Notes under the pieces: model-generated
Told to the model about the DNA's origin: nothing
Database searches by the model: none
What the model saw: the letters and a program-made list of their open reading frames with translations, nothing else
Program-made: the position numbers and the translations under genes
In this document: piece by piece, positions 49,920 to 63,450 of the stretch
Layout of the letters: every line of letters starts with the position of its first letter
Position numbering within the stretch: position 1 is the stretch's first letter
Assembly (NCBI GenBank): GCA_034336665.1
Contig: JAPFBE010000002.1
Span: 11,448,906-11,512,905, forward strand
Direction: 5' to 3'
Length of the DNA: 64,000 nucleotides
Source of the DNA: Luscinia megarhynchos
Taxonomy: Eukaryota > Chordata > Aves > Passeriformes > Turdidae

Positions 49920-51646
49920 CTCATAGGGATGCACAAAGGCGATAGAAAACCTGTGTAGCTTAGCAATGAGATCATGGCAAGGGAAGTTTACAAAATGTGG
50001 AAAAAGAGGCAAACCACTTAGGAGAAATACAGGGTTGTTGTCAGGGTATGCAGGGATGTGACAAGGACAAGAAGGAGAGTTCTTTTAAGTACATGGGTAG
50101 CAAAACGAAGACTAGGCAAAATGAGAACCTGCTGCTGAATGAGGTTGAGTGCCCTGGCAACAAATAAGGTAGGGTAGATAGAGTTACTGAATGCCTTCTT
50201 TGCCTCAGTCCTTACTGCTAAGGCCAGCCCTTGTGAATCCCAGACCCTGGAGGGAAGGGAGAAAGTCTGGAGAAAGGAAGACCTTCCCTTGGTTGAGGAG
50301 AATCAGGTTAGAGGTCATTTAGGCAGACTTGACAACCACAAATCTATGGGCCCAAATGGGACACACCCACGAATCCATAGGTCCCAAAGGGATACACCCA
50401 TGAGTGCTGAGGGAGTAGCAGATGTTACTGATAAGCCATTCTTTATCATCTTTGCAAGGTTGTGGAGAACTGAAGAGGTTTCTGAGGACTGGAGAAAAGC
50501 CAGTGTCACTCCAGTCTTCAAAAAACAAGGAGGAGGATTTATGAAACTACAGGTCAGTCAACCTCACCATCATGGCCAGAAAATGTGATGGAGCAACTAA
50601 TTAATTATGGATGTCATCTCTAAACATGTAGAGGAAAATGTTATCAAGAGTAGTCAGCATGGATTCACCAGGGGAAGCAATTCTTGAGTGCTCTGATGGC
50701 CTAGGGTGAAATGACTGGCTGGGTAGATGGGGGAGAGAAATGGGTGTTGTCTACCTTGACTTCCACAAGGCTTTTCACATGTCTCCTGTAACATCCTCAT
50801 AGGTAAGCTCAGGAAGTGTGGGATGGGTTAGTGGGCAGTGAGGTGGAGTTGAGAACTGGCTGAATGGCAGAGCTCAGGGCTGTGAGCAGAGGTGCTGATG
50901 ATGCAAAACCAAGAGGAATGTCTGACACGCTCATTCAGTGAGACCTGGACAGGCTGGGGAGTTGGGTGGAGAGAAACTGAATGAAGTTCAACAAAGGCAA
51001 GTGCAGGGTCCTGCAGCTGAGGGAGGAACAACCCCAGGTGCCAGTACAGAATGGGGACTGACCAGCTGGAAAATAGCTCTGGGGGTCCCTGTGGAAAGCA
51101 ACAAGCTGTCCATGAGCCAGCAGTGCCCTGGTGGCCAAGAAGGCTAATGGGATCCTGGGGTACATTAGGAAGAGCATTGCCAGCAGGATGAGAGAGGTGA
51201 TCCTGACCTTCTACTTAGCCCTAGAGAGGCCATATCTAAGTCCTGTGTCCAGTTCTGGCTTCCCAGTTCAGGGAAGAGAAGAAACTACTGGAGCAGGTCC
51301 AGCAGAGGGCTGTGTAAAGATGGATGGGGAACTGGAGTATCATTCTTACAAGGAAAGGCTGAAGGAGCTGGGCCAGTTTGCCTGGAGAAGAGATGACCAA
51401 AAGGGGATCTTATCAGTGCTTATGAATATTCTAAGGATGATTTTCAAGAAGAGGGGATCAGGCTCTATTCAGTGGAGCCCACTGACAAGAAAAGGGACAA
51501 TGGGCGCAAAATGAAACCCACTTTCCTATGGGAGTGACAGTCTGGAACAGGCTGCCCAGAGAGGTAGTAGTCTCCTTTTCTGGAGATGTTAAAAACTCAC
51601 TCCAGAGGCTCCTTCCAACCTTAACCATTCCATGTTTCCATGATCA
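49920..51646 (+). mobile_element. CR1 LINE copy 2, 5'-truncated and degraded
   Basis: This is an independent CR1 copy running to its 3' end. An open frame at 50289-50588 encodes VRGHLGRLDNHKSMGPNGTH and EDWRKASVTPVFKK, the start of the CR1 reverse transcriptase. Around 50735-50775 the fragment VVYLDFHKAF is readable. The frame at 51131-51514 encodes AKKANGILGYIRKSIASRMR and ILTFYLALERPYLSP, then YKERLKELGQF, the CR1 C-terminal region. VTVWNRLPREVV follows at 51531. The 3' end is at CTTCCAACCTTAACCATTCC (51609-51630). Frameshifts between blocks and loss of the polymerase active-site block show it is inactive. It differs from copy 1 in sequence, so probably a different CR1 subfamily. Confidence 0.9.
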
Positions 51647-53334
51647 CACTTGGTTAGCCAACATGGTCTTTCAGCTGGCTCTGTTTTTGCAATGTGTCTG
51701 GCAATACCCCAACTTGCCTCATCCAATTTAGGATGATAGCTTTTGACATTTGTCTTGCAAAAAACACAGTGATCTCTTCAGATACGATTCTTTTTTTTTT
51801 TTTCCCCCATGCTCTTGGCTTGTGTTTCTCCCTGTTGGTGACTTTTTCAGATGTCTCTTTTATATCTCCTATTTAGCAGTTCTTTTCAACTACCCTCTTA
51901 AAATATTAAAAGGGAATAAAGCTATCTATATAAAAGAAGGAAAAGTTACATTTAATGCTCCTGATGGGTGCATTTGCTTTCTCATCCAGCCTACCTCACC
52001 TGGCACCCTCAATCACCACTGTGTGACACTGCTTCCTAGGACAAACCCTGACTGTGTTCCTTGAAAGCTTTGACTAGGAAAAGAGTAAACCGTGGAGAAG
52101 TGTGCAAAGTGCTCCTGTGAGAGAATCCTTTGGTGCTGTGCTTCTAGTGGTGCTGCCACAGAGCTTCCTTATGGAGAGTGAGAAATGTGTCACAGAGGCT
52201 TTTGGCTGACTGAAAACCTTTTCACCTGATGGCAGTACTGGGCTTTGATGTGCCATTTGGCTCAGATCTCTCAAATAAAAGTACAGTCAGAGAGAGTGTC
52301 TGTATCCCCTTCCAATGGAAAGCAACTTCCACAGAGGTCTCATCCTTTTCTGCACTCTCTGGGAGATTATAATTGTCAAATTGAACAGAAGACTAGTAAA
52401 CTAGTAGAGAATACAGTTAATTGGGAAGACTTATAGGCTTGTTAGCTGGAATGTTTCTTAATTTAAAGTGTCATGTATTCCCTGAAGGGAGACATTACTT
52501 TTAGTTGAAGCCTTAATTGGAGTAGGCTAATTTTCAGTGCTGGGACTACTACTACTACTGAAAAAAATCCTTTAATCTTGAACACAGAGAGAACTCTTTA
52601 GATTTCACGTGCTGCAAAAGTGTCAGGAGCACCGATTTTAGCTTTCTTTCCTGAGGCCACAGAGGAGACTAAAAGGTGAACAGCAGCACTGGGCAGTCAT
52701 GAGAAGGTCCTTTCTTCAAATGGTTTTGCATAGAGCTGACTTGGAAATGTCACAAGTTTTTTTTTTTTTCCCTCCTTTCACTTACAAGGTGATGGTCATG
52801 GTCTCATACTGAGATTGCTTCAAATTAGGTGTATCTTGATAGGTTGCAGTTCTAATGCTTACAGGCTGGGTAAAATTGATATATCTTTCTGAAAATGGAA
52901 TTGTCTACTTGTATAAAGAATAATCAGTAGTATTTTTTTTTTTTTTTGAGCTTTCACATATCTATGGTCAATGTCTGCAACCAGATCATGCCAAGGGAAG
53001 TGCTCTATATGACTTTAATGCCCTGTATTTGTTGGGATGGTATAATGTACTCTTGTGTTGTACTTCTTCCAATAAATTTTCAGATTCTTATGTTATCCAA
53101 CTTTTTTTAGGCACTTGTTCCTATCTGGTCTGTTAGGAAAGAACAGTGTTTTTCATGTGTAAATACATGTATTATCCTGAAGTGGAGAGTCTAAAGTAGA
53201 AGCATAGGTGCAACAGAGAGAAAAAAAAATAGAGGAATAATTGTTTCTAATTATGCAGAGATTTTCAGCTGCAGAGATTTTGCAAAAAAAAAAAAAATAA
53301 AAAAAAAAATCTAAAGCCGCATGTTTTAGTTTTA
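51647..53334. other. Intergenic DNA, no gene seen
   Basis: AT-rich spacer with several T-runs (51789-51805, 52757-52769, 52930-52947). It also has an A-run pair at 53284-53307 just before the CR1 tail fragment. No coding features were recognised. Confidence 0.55.
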
Positions 53335-53411
53335 GGTAGTCCTGTGAAGATCAGGGAGTTGGACTCTGATCTTTATGGGTCCCTTCAAACTCAAGAGATT
53401 CTATGATTATG
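53335..53411 (+). mobile_element. CR1 3'-tail fragment
   Basis: About 75 bases read TCAGGGAGTTGGACTCTGAT, then TTTATGGGTCCCTTCAAACTC, ending GATTCTATGATTATG. This is the well-known CR1 3' terminus (usual form GGTTGGACT...GGGTCCCTTCCAACTC...ATTCTATGATTCTATG). Severe 5' truncation is usual for CR1 insertions. Confidence 0.88.
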
Positions 53412-56400
53412 TGCTCAGGTGAAGTGTATGCTTCCCTGTTCCTCCCAGCATTTTTGGGGGTTATTGTGGGGGTCTTTTGGGGATGTTATGTTGTTTTGTT
53501 CTGGACTCACCTTATGAGCCGTCACTGACTTGTCTCAGTGACTGGCTCTCCCATGAGGATGAGTAGTCATTGGATATTATTCCTCTTTCCTGTCTCCAGG
53601 AGCAAATGATTGTTAATCGGCTGTGACTTCCTACTCTCTCACCAGAGGACACCAGTTTCTCTGTTTATTTCTTTGTAATTGAGAAATGAGACACACCTTT
53701 GCAGGTCTGACTACATGACAATGTAAGGTGGCAGAAAATGTTCAGTCGAGTATCATAATTCTAAAAAACACTTTTTTTTTTTGTTTTAACCTTCCTATGA
53801 CTTGGAAGTGCCAGACAGGGTTAAATGTGTTCCAGTCCTGCTAGCAGCTGCTGCCTGTCCAAAATGAGGGACCCAGGGAAGCTGTGACAAGCAGGGATCA
53901 CCAGGGATGCAAAGAAGGATCTTGGATGGGAGTAAGGCAGAGTGGTGGTGTGAGATTTCCATGGCAACAAGGTGCCTGACTATGGGTCATCTGCAACTCC
54001 AGTGCAGAAATAGCTCCTCATGCCTTCTGTAAATAAATAAGTGCCTGGAGCTTGATCCTTCACTGGTATAAGTTCAGACTTGTGTGGTTGCTTTTGATAG
54101 ATGACTCATGCTGTGAACATATAGCTTGTGGAAAAAGAAAAAATAACTTACAGTTCCCTGGTGCTTTTTTAATGCTTATAGAAAATCTGTCTCTTTTTAG
54201 TGGAGATTATTTTTTAAAAATATAAACATAGGTTCCTGAAAATATAATAATTTGTATCATAACAGTTTGGTTTATGAGATCGGCTGTGTATGTTATAATA
54301 ATCTTCAATATCTTACAGTTCATAAGAGCAAAGATAGAAGCATAGCAAATTCAATGTTTTTGGTTAAAAAATTCTGTCCTCTGGAGAACATTCCCAAAGT
54401 TAAATCCTATTTTGCATCATGTGTGATGCTTTAAAAAAATCCTGGACTCCACTGCTTAGAATTAGAATTAATGTGTTTGAGCTAACTTCTGTGTTTTGAA
54501 ATAAAGCTAGACAAATGACTATAAAGTGGTGCTGATAGTCAAACCAAGCATAAAGCTATAAGTATCTGATTAAAAAAAATGTCAGAGGGAAGATAGAAAG
54601 GAAAAAATCCTATCTAGTTCTCTTTTCTTTTCTGTGCTCAGACTCAGTGTAGACTTAACTTCAACTTGTGACACCATCTTTTCATGGCAAATGTTTTCTA
54701 AGGTTCCCAGTGTCATAAATAGTATCCATTAGCATCATCCCTTTGGTTTCCTTAGCAACTGAGACAATCAATTCAGTGATAGTTTCATCGGCACAGAAAA
54801 GCACCAGATACCAGAGTTATGGACAGAAGTACAAAAAGCAGGTAGGCTGGAATCTATTTGTCTACAGACAAGCTTTATTTCTTTCCTTTTTTTCTATTTT
54901 ATGAGTTGCAAGCCTTTAATCACAAATTAAGAACAAATCTCTTCAAACTGTGCTGTGCTTGTGCATCAGTGATGGTTGATGCTGACTCTAAGGGATTCTC
55001 AAATCCACTCAGACCAGCTGCAAAAAGCTTGATATTTTATCTTCACAGCCCAAAATCCTTCTTCATTTTCGTATTTTGGATTGGGTGTGAATATATCACT
55101 TTATTTTTTTCAGTATTAATGAGGAACTCGCAACATTAAGGTAACACTGGGACTTGTTTCAGTGGGTAGAGGAAAGGGGCCTGGTTGCTGCTGCTGCTTT
55201 CTTCATTCCTTTCCAGTACAAAGGGGTCACATGCAGTTTGTGTTTTCTGTCACTCAGATCCACTCTAAAGGAGAAATTCAGAAAGCAAGTATGAGTTTAA
55301 AAAGGCTGGTGCTCATAAATTGTTCTGCAGACTCCAGTTGTGCAGGAAGATGATATGGCTGGGAGATCTATTCCTTTTAAATATATATTATATATATTTT
55401 TATTTTGTTGAGAAGCTTCTTTAATGTCCTGCTGAAGCTTCAGTACAACTCTGTATGATTCTGTCTGCAGAAAGTCTTTCTTCTCTTAATTTGCACTGAG
55501 TTGTCAGTACCAAATATTAGTAAGGAGGGAAGTAGTGCTATGGTAGTGGGTTACTGGAAAAGCCCTGTACTATTTATAGGAAAAGGCTTTTTTTTCTCTT
55601 TAGTTAATTTTTCTTCATTTCTTCAGAGTTTGACAACTGGATGTATTCTGAAGAAATACCACATATAAGATGAAAACATGACTGTGTCAGCTGCTACTCC
55701 TGAAACACAGACAAAAGTTTAGTTTTGTTACTTTTGTTCATTTAGATACTTAAAAAAATGTTAAAAACACAGTTAATATCAAACCCCTTGAGGTAGATCC
55801 AGAAGGTCCCTTTGATTCTTGTGGGAATTTCCCAAGTTAACCATGGAGCATAAAAATTTATTAAACAATAAATCCACTGCATGCTTTACTCAGTTCTGAT
55901 GACTGCTGCTCCTAAACTTCAACAGTTTCTGTACCAGTTCTATCAATTCCAAAACCCACTGTCATGAGTAAGATTGGAAAGAAAGGTGGACGAGTCAGGC
56001 TTGCTCACTGTCATGAGTACTGGGAATAGTGCTCACCCCCTGAAGTAACGGGACACAGTGGGATGACTCACTGGCTTTTTTGGGATTCTGCTTTCCCCCA
56101 GACACTTTGTGATTCAGTTCCTATAGTTGCCATGAAGGAGCTGTGACAAGTTCAGACTGATGGCCATAGAGAGCTATATTCCCACTTAACTGGGGCTGTG
56201 AACTTTTTTAGAATGTGAGAACATCTTCAAAGTTTCAGTAATGTAGGGGTTGGAAGCTGTTCAACAGTCTTCTAGCACCATTACCTTAGTGAAACTTCAA
56301 TGTGGCTCTTGCCTGTTGGGATTCCAGTAAGGATTTGGTCTGAGGTGGAGAAGGAAAAAGGCATAGCCTCTTTGGCATTTTAGAGTTGTTGCTCAATATC

Positions 56401-58770
56401 TCATGTGTGTGCAGACATTTGTCCTCAGTTTTGGTTTGGCCATGGTGTAAGGTAGAAGTATTCACTGTGTATGTAGACTTTTTTTCCCCTCCCTGAGCGT
56501 AACAAACCAACTACTTTGCATCTAGCATCTAGCTAGATGCATATAGGTCGCCTGTCATGACCATGTGTCCTTCTTGTGGCTGTGCAAGCATTTTTTTGCA
56601 CACACCCTTTTTTCTTCCTCCCCCACATTGGTTTTTTTTAACCACCTTGATGTTTTTGGCAGAACTCAGCACAACAGATCTCCTTCCTACTGGTCAGTGT
56701 TGGGATGAGTGATGATCACTACCCTGAGCAGCAGTTGCTCAGGGAATTGCATGTTGTGGATTTGATGTTTGTATGTTCAATGAACATGTTAAGTGCAATT
56801 GCAAACAGATTAATAGTGTGAATGCTTGGCTGAAAAATACAGATATCCCCCTACTAATTACCATTCCCAGAATAGATTTCTGGCTCTTGCAAAATCTCAG
56901 GATGCATTTGGAGATCTGAAATTTAAAACTGTTGTTCTTTACTCAATTCACAGCGTTTGGTGGAGTGTGTGGAGAGAATGCAATTTTGACATTAAACTAA
57001 CTGGGCTATGAACACAGCATTTTAGATATGTGGGAACATTTGGAAATTTGTTCATGGACAAACTGCCAGACCCCAGATAATATTTGGCTAAGCCACTTTG
57101 TGAGTGATCTCTCAAAATTCAGGGAAACTGCCAAAACCTAATTAACTATTTTGAGATGAGATGTACTTATCTCCATGAGCTTTAACCAAAGCATGGAAGC
57201 CACCAGTGACACTTTGGATTTCTTCACTGTTCCTCTTCCGTGGTGACAGGAAAGTGTAGTTTATTGACAGTTGATGCAACAAGGTAATATTGATGAAAGC
57301 AGTCAATATATGTTTTCACCAGATATACAGATACCATAATGATGGTACAATTCAATGGATGCTCCTAAAAATTGCTAGGTATGAGTTAAAACAGGTCTTG
57401 ACTTTCAGTGCAATCCATATGCTCAGTTAATACTTTTTAATTGCTAATGCAAATGGAGGGTTAAAGTGTGAGCAGCATAACAGCAAGCAAGTCATTCTCT
57501 ATTGACCAAATGACATGGGACTATGTGTGGATATCTTTGTGAAAATAAAGGCAACAGAAAGAACTTAAAACTAAATTAATTGAACTAATTTTTCTTGTCT
57601 TTTAAAGAAGCAGTTCTTGAATGAACTCTTGCATTACTCAGGACTTCTGATAATTAGGACAAACGACATATTATGGGAGTTCTGCTATGTTTAGATACCC
57701 AGTGGCCTGGAAAAGAATTCAAAGGATCTAAGCAGAAATTAAGTTTAAAGGACCTTCAGGGTGAGGGGAAGAGAAGATTTTCCAGAAATGCCTGTGAAAA
57801 CAGCCAGGATGATTTCAAATGTGATGGCCCCAAGTCAAAAAACAGGAAGAAAACAGGAAGAAAAATTTCTGTTGGAAAATTGTTTGAACTCTTTGACTTT
57901 CATCATTAATGCTTGAAAAGATCTTCTCTGTAGAAGCTTTGTATAATATTTAATCGCCCTACATTATAAATATTTATTATATAAACAATTACATGCCACA
58001 TAAAATCAGGACATATGCAATTAACCAGTCATATCAAGAGATTTATTTTCCCCTTTTCAGATGGTTTTCCCTCAAGGAAATGAAATGCAATAGTATTGTA
58101 CTACATAAATGTTACTGAGAATATGTTAGGTGTGCAAGGGCTTCAAGAATTGAAAGTGAAATCCTTACCCAGCAAATTAATCTGCAAGCATAGTTACATT
58201 TGCTGTCACTAAAATATTGCATGAAGGCTTCGTATTTAAAAATACCCTCAGCATCAAGAGATTTCATTGGCATTTCAGAAACAGAGGAATGTTGATGTTA
58301 GGTTTCATGTTCCACTCCAGCAGCCTTTGTAAGCTACTTTGTATGGCACTACTTGTGTCAACCACCTCAATATAGATTTGGTATTAAAACAACATCAGCC
58401 TAAGTGCTTTGAGCAGTCATCCTTATCACGAGAGGATCTGTTAACTATCCCATGAAATGGACTTATTGGAAGCAAACAGCCTGAAATAGGGAATGAATTA
58501 CTTGCCTGCCATCAGCCCTCCTTTGACAGTGTACTCAGATGGAATTCTAGTCTGGCAAGGTGTGATAGAAATATACAGTTTGCTCACGTAAAAGTGTTCA
58601 CAGCCACTCTTCTCTGCAAACAGCTCTGGTGAGGAAGAGGAGAGCAATGATCCTGAAAACAGCTCTTTTCTTGTGTGGCATGTCCCATGTTCATCTAAAA
58701 AACCATTTTACTAAAAAGAAGTAAAAAAAGTAGAGTGCATTTAGTAATAACAAGGAGCAACCCTCGCCCT
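53412..58770. other. 5.4-kb intergenic DNA, no gene seen
   Basis: AT-rich spacer. An AT-dinucleotide patch lies at 55379-55400 and a 16-bp palindrome at 56525-56540. The 78-codon ORF at 57673-57909 (+) is Lys-rich and unrecognised, with no splice or promoter context. Confidence 0.5.
56518..56540. repeat. Perfect 16-bp palindrome with adjacent direct copy
   Basis: GCATCTAGCTAGATGC (56525-56540) equals its own reverse complement. A direct copy of its first seven bases (GCATCTA) abuts it on the left at 56518-56524. Confidence 0.7.
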
Positions 58771-58790
58771 CCCCCCCCCCCCCCCCCCCC
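58771..58790 (+). repeat. Homopolymer run of 20 C
   Basis: Twenty consecutive C, preceded by CCCTCGCCCT and followed by GTTTTTTTG. On the minus strand this is G20. Such runs are hard to replicate and sequence, so the true length may differ. Confidence 0.95.
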
Positions 58791-59729
58791 GTTTTTTTGT
58801 CCTACTAGGAAGCCATTACCTGGCAAAAATGGGATTCATTGCATTCCTACTGTTAAGAGCCTGAAGGATGTTCTGCTGCCAGGTGAATGAGCTGTGCCCA
58901 GGTACCAGCAGACATATCTTCTTGTTCCTGCACTCTCCAGAAGTGGCTGCCATGCAGTAAGAGAGTAATTTTCTGAAATGTGTATGTGTCTGCTTTAAGC
59001 TTTCATAGCTTCCTTTCTATTCATCCTGAGCCTGGGTAAAGATTTCTGTATGCCACCCTGATGTGCTTGGGGAAGGAGCGACTCTTCATCTCCGCTGCCT
59101 CCCTCCTCCCTGTGAAACGTGGTATCTGACACTTCTACAAGCACAGAGAAAACAAAGCCAGGACAGTCCCTTGTTTCAGCTTGTCTTGCTGTCAAAATGG
59201 GTTTTAAAATACCCTGTCAATTAATCTCACTGAAGTAACTAGTGAAGGTTCTGCTAACTCTATCCTTGCAGCTCTGTGGTTAATTAATTTTTGATATGGA
59301 GATGGATTAGTAGAAGTGACAGTGGCAAATTGCCCTTCTATCACTGCAACAGAAAAGTTAAAATTGGGTGATGCCCCATATATTGCAAGCTAGGCAGCCT
59401 TCTGCTAAAGAGAAAACAGGATACTTAAATTAATATTTTGTCCCTTGAAATCTGCATGCCATTTTAATGAGGTGATTTCATTGCTATCTATATTCCACCA
59501 GCCTGGTCTGGAGTTGATTACTCAGCACCCATTTGACTGGCTGGAACTCAGCAGGGAGACTTTCCTTATATAATATTGGTAAAAAAAGATGAAATTGGTG
59601 AAGCATTCAGGCTTCTAATCCAATACTTAGTCATTGCAAGATTCATCTGTTTTGGTTTCAGAGACCCTGGTTTCCTATGATACAGCTGAATTTAGCATTC
59701 AGCTTAATTCCGTTTTCATTCACCTTCAG

Positions 59730-59803
59730 CCCCCAGCGAAATATCATTGCCCACCTACAGGTTCATTTGACAGCATGAAACAGCAAAATGATCCCTTTTC
59801 CAA
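59730..59803 (+). other. Exon-like 74-bp segment with consensus splice sites (unconfirmed)
   Basis: A pyrimidine-rich tract ending TTCACCTTCAG (59729) and a strong donor CAA|GTAAGTA (59804) bracket 74 bases. One frame is open and reads AKYHCPPTGSFDSMKQQNDP and on to the donor. The peptide looks protein-like but I do not recognise it. No neighbouring exons were found on this strand, so it may be a decoy, an exon of a non-coding RNA, or a lone exon of a larger unseen gene. Confidence 0.2.
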
Positions 59804-61554
59804 GTAAGTATTTTAATTTTGGATTGCTAATAACCATAGCACAGTCATGATGTGGTGATGTGGAAGTACCTGTGGTGTCAGCAAGAAGCCATCAGTGTTT
59901 TATGAGTTTACCAGAGTGCTAACCTTTCCACAGGAATTTCCTGCTCCCTTCTTGGAATGGGATTTCAAAGAAGACAGATATTTATATTCAGAAACAGCCT
60001 GAGAATGAAATGTTCTTACTTGGGCTGTATCAGGGTTCATTCATGCTTGTGAACATCAGGGACTTGGTTTGCAGAGTAACTTGAATGAAATGAGGCATTT
60101 TCCACCAGAGGTTCCTAACAGTCCTTTCTGAAATAAATGGAGTGGCTGATGGCTCTCAGAGCTGCAGTTGGTGAGACACTCTGTGTTTTAGCTAATGTAA
60201 TGATGCGGTCTGCCTTTCTTTCCTACCACAAATTATTGTCACACTGAAGTATTTTGTCAAGAAATACTTAACAAGTATCATAAAGACTGTTTAATCTCCC
60301 CACCTTTCTAAAGAAAATGGTATTTGTTGTGGCTGTAAAGACTGGCAATTGAACTGGCTGATCTACAGATGTTTTTTGGCCAAGAGGAGAAACTTTTTTT
60401 TTTTTAATTGACCCTTCTTCATTAGCTTTTTACACAGCAGAACACAACATTTTTCCATGTCTACATAGAAACTTTCTTTGAGAGTAATATGCACTTTTAG
60501 AAGAAAGAACAGCTAGACACCTCTCAGCAATTGCCTTTTTTAGTGGTTAATTAATTAATTATCTAACCTCAAGTCAATAACAGAGTATTTTTCAAGAGTG
60601 TTAAACCTTACATTGCAAGCAGTTGCATAAGTGCACCCTGTGAATGACAGCATCTGTTGCCCTTTGTTTTGTTGCCTGTACATCTGTGGCACCCAAGGGA
60701 CAAAGGTGTCTCCTGAGGGCTGTCTGACAATGCACTGTCACAGCCATGCACAAACATGACATCCTCACTGTGCATTTCCTCATGGCATTAGGCACAAGAC
60801 CAGAGCATGAAGAATAAGATGCACTTCTAATAAGATGAAGTCAGATTTTCTCCTTTTTTGGTGAGGGATGTGGGAGATGATGTATAGTCTTGTGTTAATT
60901 TCTAGTATATTCTTGATAGATAGCTTTATATGATTTCTGTAAAACCTAGAAAACTCAGTTCCTAAAGGCTCTGATTCCAGCACACCACGAATCTGAGTTA
61001 TAGTTGACTTCCATATACTTCCTGCATGTGTTACCTGTATTCATGCATTTGACTTCAAGTCTGTAGCCAGGAAAGCAAAACAAAAAAAAAATACAATGTG
61101 GTAGGTTGTATAGGAAGTGCCTTAGTATATAAACCATAGCCTGTTGGACAAAACTGTATTTTCAGGTTTTTTTCCCCACCTGGAAGTTGAGTTTAAGAGG
61201 ACTGATCTTGTTTTTGAAGTACATTAATATCACTAATGAAAAAGTAGAATAGCACATAGGCTGCTATAAAACTTTGGAGTGAAATTGTGCCTCACATTAG
61301 AAGTCTTTCTATTGCCTTACTTCCCTAAGTATATCAGTTCTGCTGAGGCATAAGCATCAAGGAATAGATATGATAGCCCATTAATAGCAAAATTGAATTT
61401 CACTGTTCCAAACTTATTTTTTCCATTAGCTCAAGCACCTAGTAAACACCCAAAATGTGTTTTTGAACAATTGAGTTCTTGGAAATTTTCGTGTTGTGGT
61501 CAATGGACTTGTACTTTATTTTGGAACGGAACAGCAAATTGCATCTCCTGAGGC

Positions 61555-61574
61555 AAAAAAAAAAAAAAAAAAAG
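61555..61574 (+). repeat. Poly(A) run of 20
   Basis: Twenty consecutive A. It is not preceded by a recognisable retrogene or SINE body, so it is treated as simple sequence. Confidence 0.9.
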
Positions 61575-63450
61575 CAGAAAAAAACCCCTTTTATTTTTTG
61601 TTTGGAGTTGGGCTTTGGTCTTTTTTCATGATGTAAAAAATGCCCCTAAATATTCTTAAGGAAAATTTTACTTAATGTCAGAATAAACAGAATCTTGATC
61701 TCCTGTATATTTGTGAGGGTTTTGTTTTTTCATTCATTTGTGAGTTTCCTGTCTGTGGTTGGAGGTTTTTTGGTTTGTTTGTTTTCTTTTTTCAAGCATA
61801 CAACAATTGGAGTAAATGATATTTCAACACACAGAAACTGGAGTTTTAAATAATAGGTAGTCATAAACAAATAATATGAAAGGAGAGTTCTCCTGTTTCC
61901 ATCAGAAATCTTGACTGACCTAAGCCCTTATTTCTTTAGAGATCTTAGAAATTAAGTGCACTCATAACATTATGTCTGTGAATTGTATCTGTTGAAATCA
62001 TTTACAGGTGAACAGTCTTTTAGCAAATATAGCTACAGGCAAATGTAGTTAGAGTAGCTGAGAGTTAAGAATCTTGTCTACTAGAGCTGTTAGGGACAAA
62101 AAGAAATCAGGTTAAACATATTTATGATAAGACTTTGTAAAGCCACAGCAAACAATGTACGTGTGACACGAAATCACAAACATTTCCGATTTTTTATGCA
62201 GGAGCTCTGAGCAATGCAAACCTGAAATGCCCATGGACATTTAAGAAACCAACAAATTGACCTGAAAATGTTGCTTCTATGTAAATACATTAAATTAGCT
62301 GACTTGCAAATGAAGGCTTTCAAGTAGATTCTGTAATTGCTCAGATGGGGTCTATGGTATGAAGACCCCATTCAAAAGAGTCTTATTCAAAGGAAGACCA
62401 GAACTTGGGAGAAGAGGGTGACCCTGCCTATGGGAAAGGAAGCAAAATGAAAATCTACCATGCATATGTATCAGGGCTAATTAGAGGTTGATTAATGTTA
62501 AAGTAGATGGATGACTTGTTTTCTTTTGTAGGTTAAAAATGCATAAATACCGACTTGGGTCTTGTTGCAATGTTAGGGTTTTGGGCAGTGTTGCTGATCT
62601 GTTTTTCCTTATCAAGTTAATTATGTTAAGAATAAGTCCACCAATTTCCAAGGAAAAGTTTGATCTACAAGTAATATTTGGAGGATATGTAGATTTTGAT
62701 GCCCTTAATGAGATTTGTTTAGATGTGTTCAGTCTTTCTGCATTCCACCAGGCTCTGTTTCAATGCAGTATTTTAATAATCAGTGGGTAATCCCCCCTCA
62801 CCTCTGGTAAACCAGGTCCAGAAGATTGCCTCATTTAACCATAGTCTGAACTGAACTTTAATCACTCAGTGCCTGATAAAACTTGACAGTATGCTGGAAA
62901 GTTTTTCTTTGAGTTTTATGTTATTACTTAGTAAAGTGTTCAATTCTCTTTGCTGCTAAGCACTGGTAATAGTAGAAGACTTGAAGTTAAGAAACTACTC
63001 CAATTATTTTTGGAGCATTCTGGGTCCATTATAAATAGAGGATATAAGATTGTTAGATTCATTATAGCATAATATCCTTTCCCATCAGAAACCTTGGAAA
63101 ATAGGGTAGTTCTGGCAGTGCACATCTTGCACTGAGCAACTGTCAGGATATAGAAAAGGATTGTTTGGAAAATGGTACCTAATTTTAAAAAATGTAATAT
63201 TTTTCCCCTAGGCACTTGTAATAGTATCTCCAGGAACCAGAATTTTTCCTTAACTGTTTTATTTCCCTTTTCTTTCTCTACTTTGGTGTTTTCTGCAAGT
63301 GCTGCTTTAGACAGAGCTCTCAGTCATAAACAAGTTGCTCAAGTTGCTGTTTTTAATGTATTTTTGATATTTAGATTTTCAAAAGTGATTAATTTTTTGT
63401 CAAGACCCCATCCCAACTATTCTCCCTATCTCAGAGGGCTTGGATGCTGG

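Noticed and set aside
57673..57909. 78-codon Lys-rich ORF ending LFELFDFHH
   Set aside because: Short, unrecognised, with no splice sites, promoter or conservation evidence. Within chance expectation for 42 kb of AT-rich DNA.
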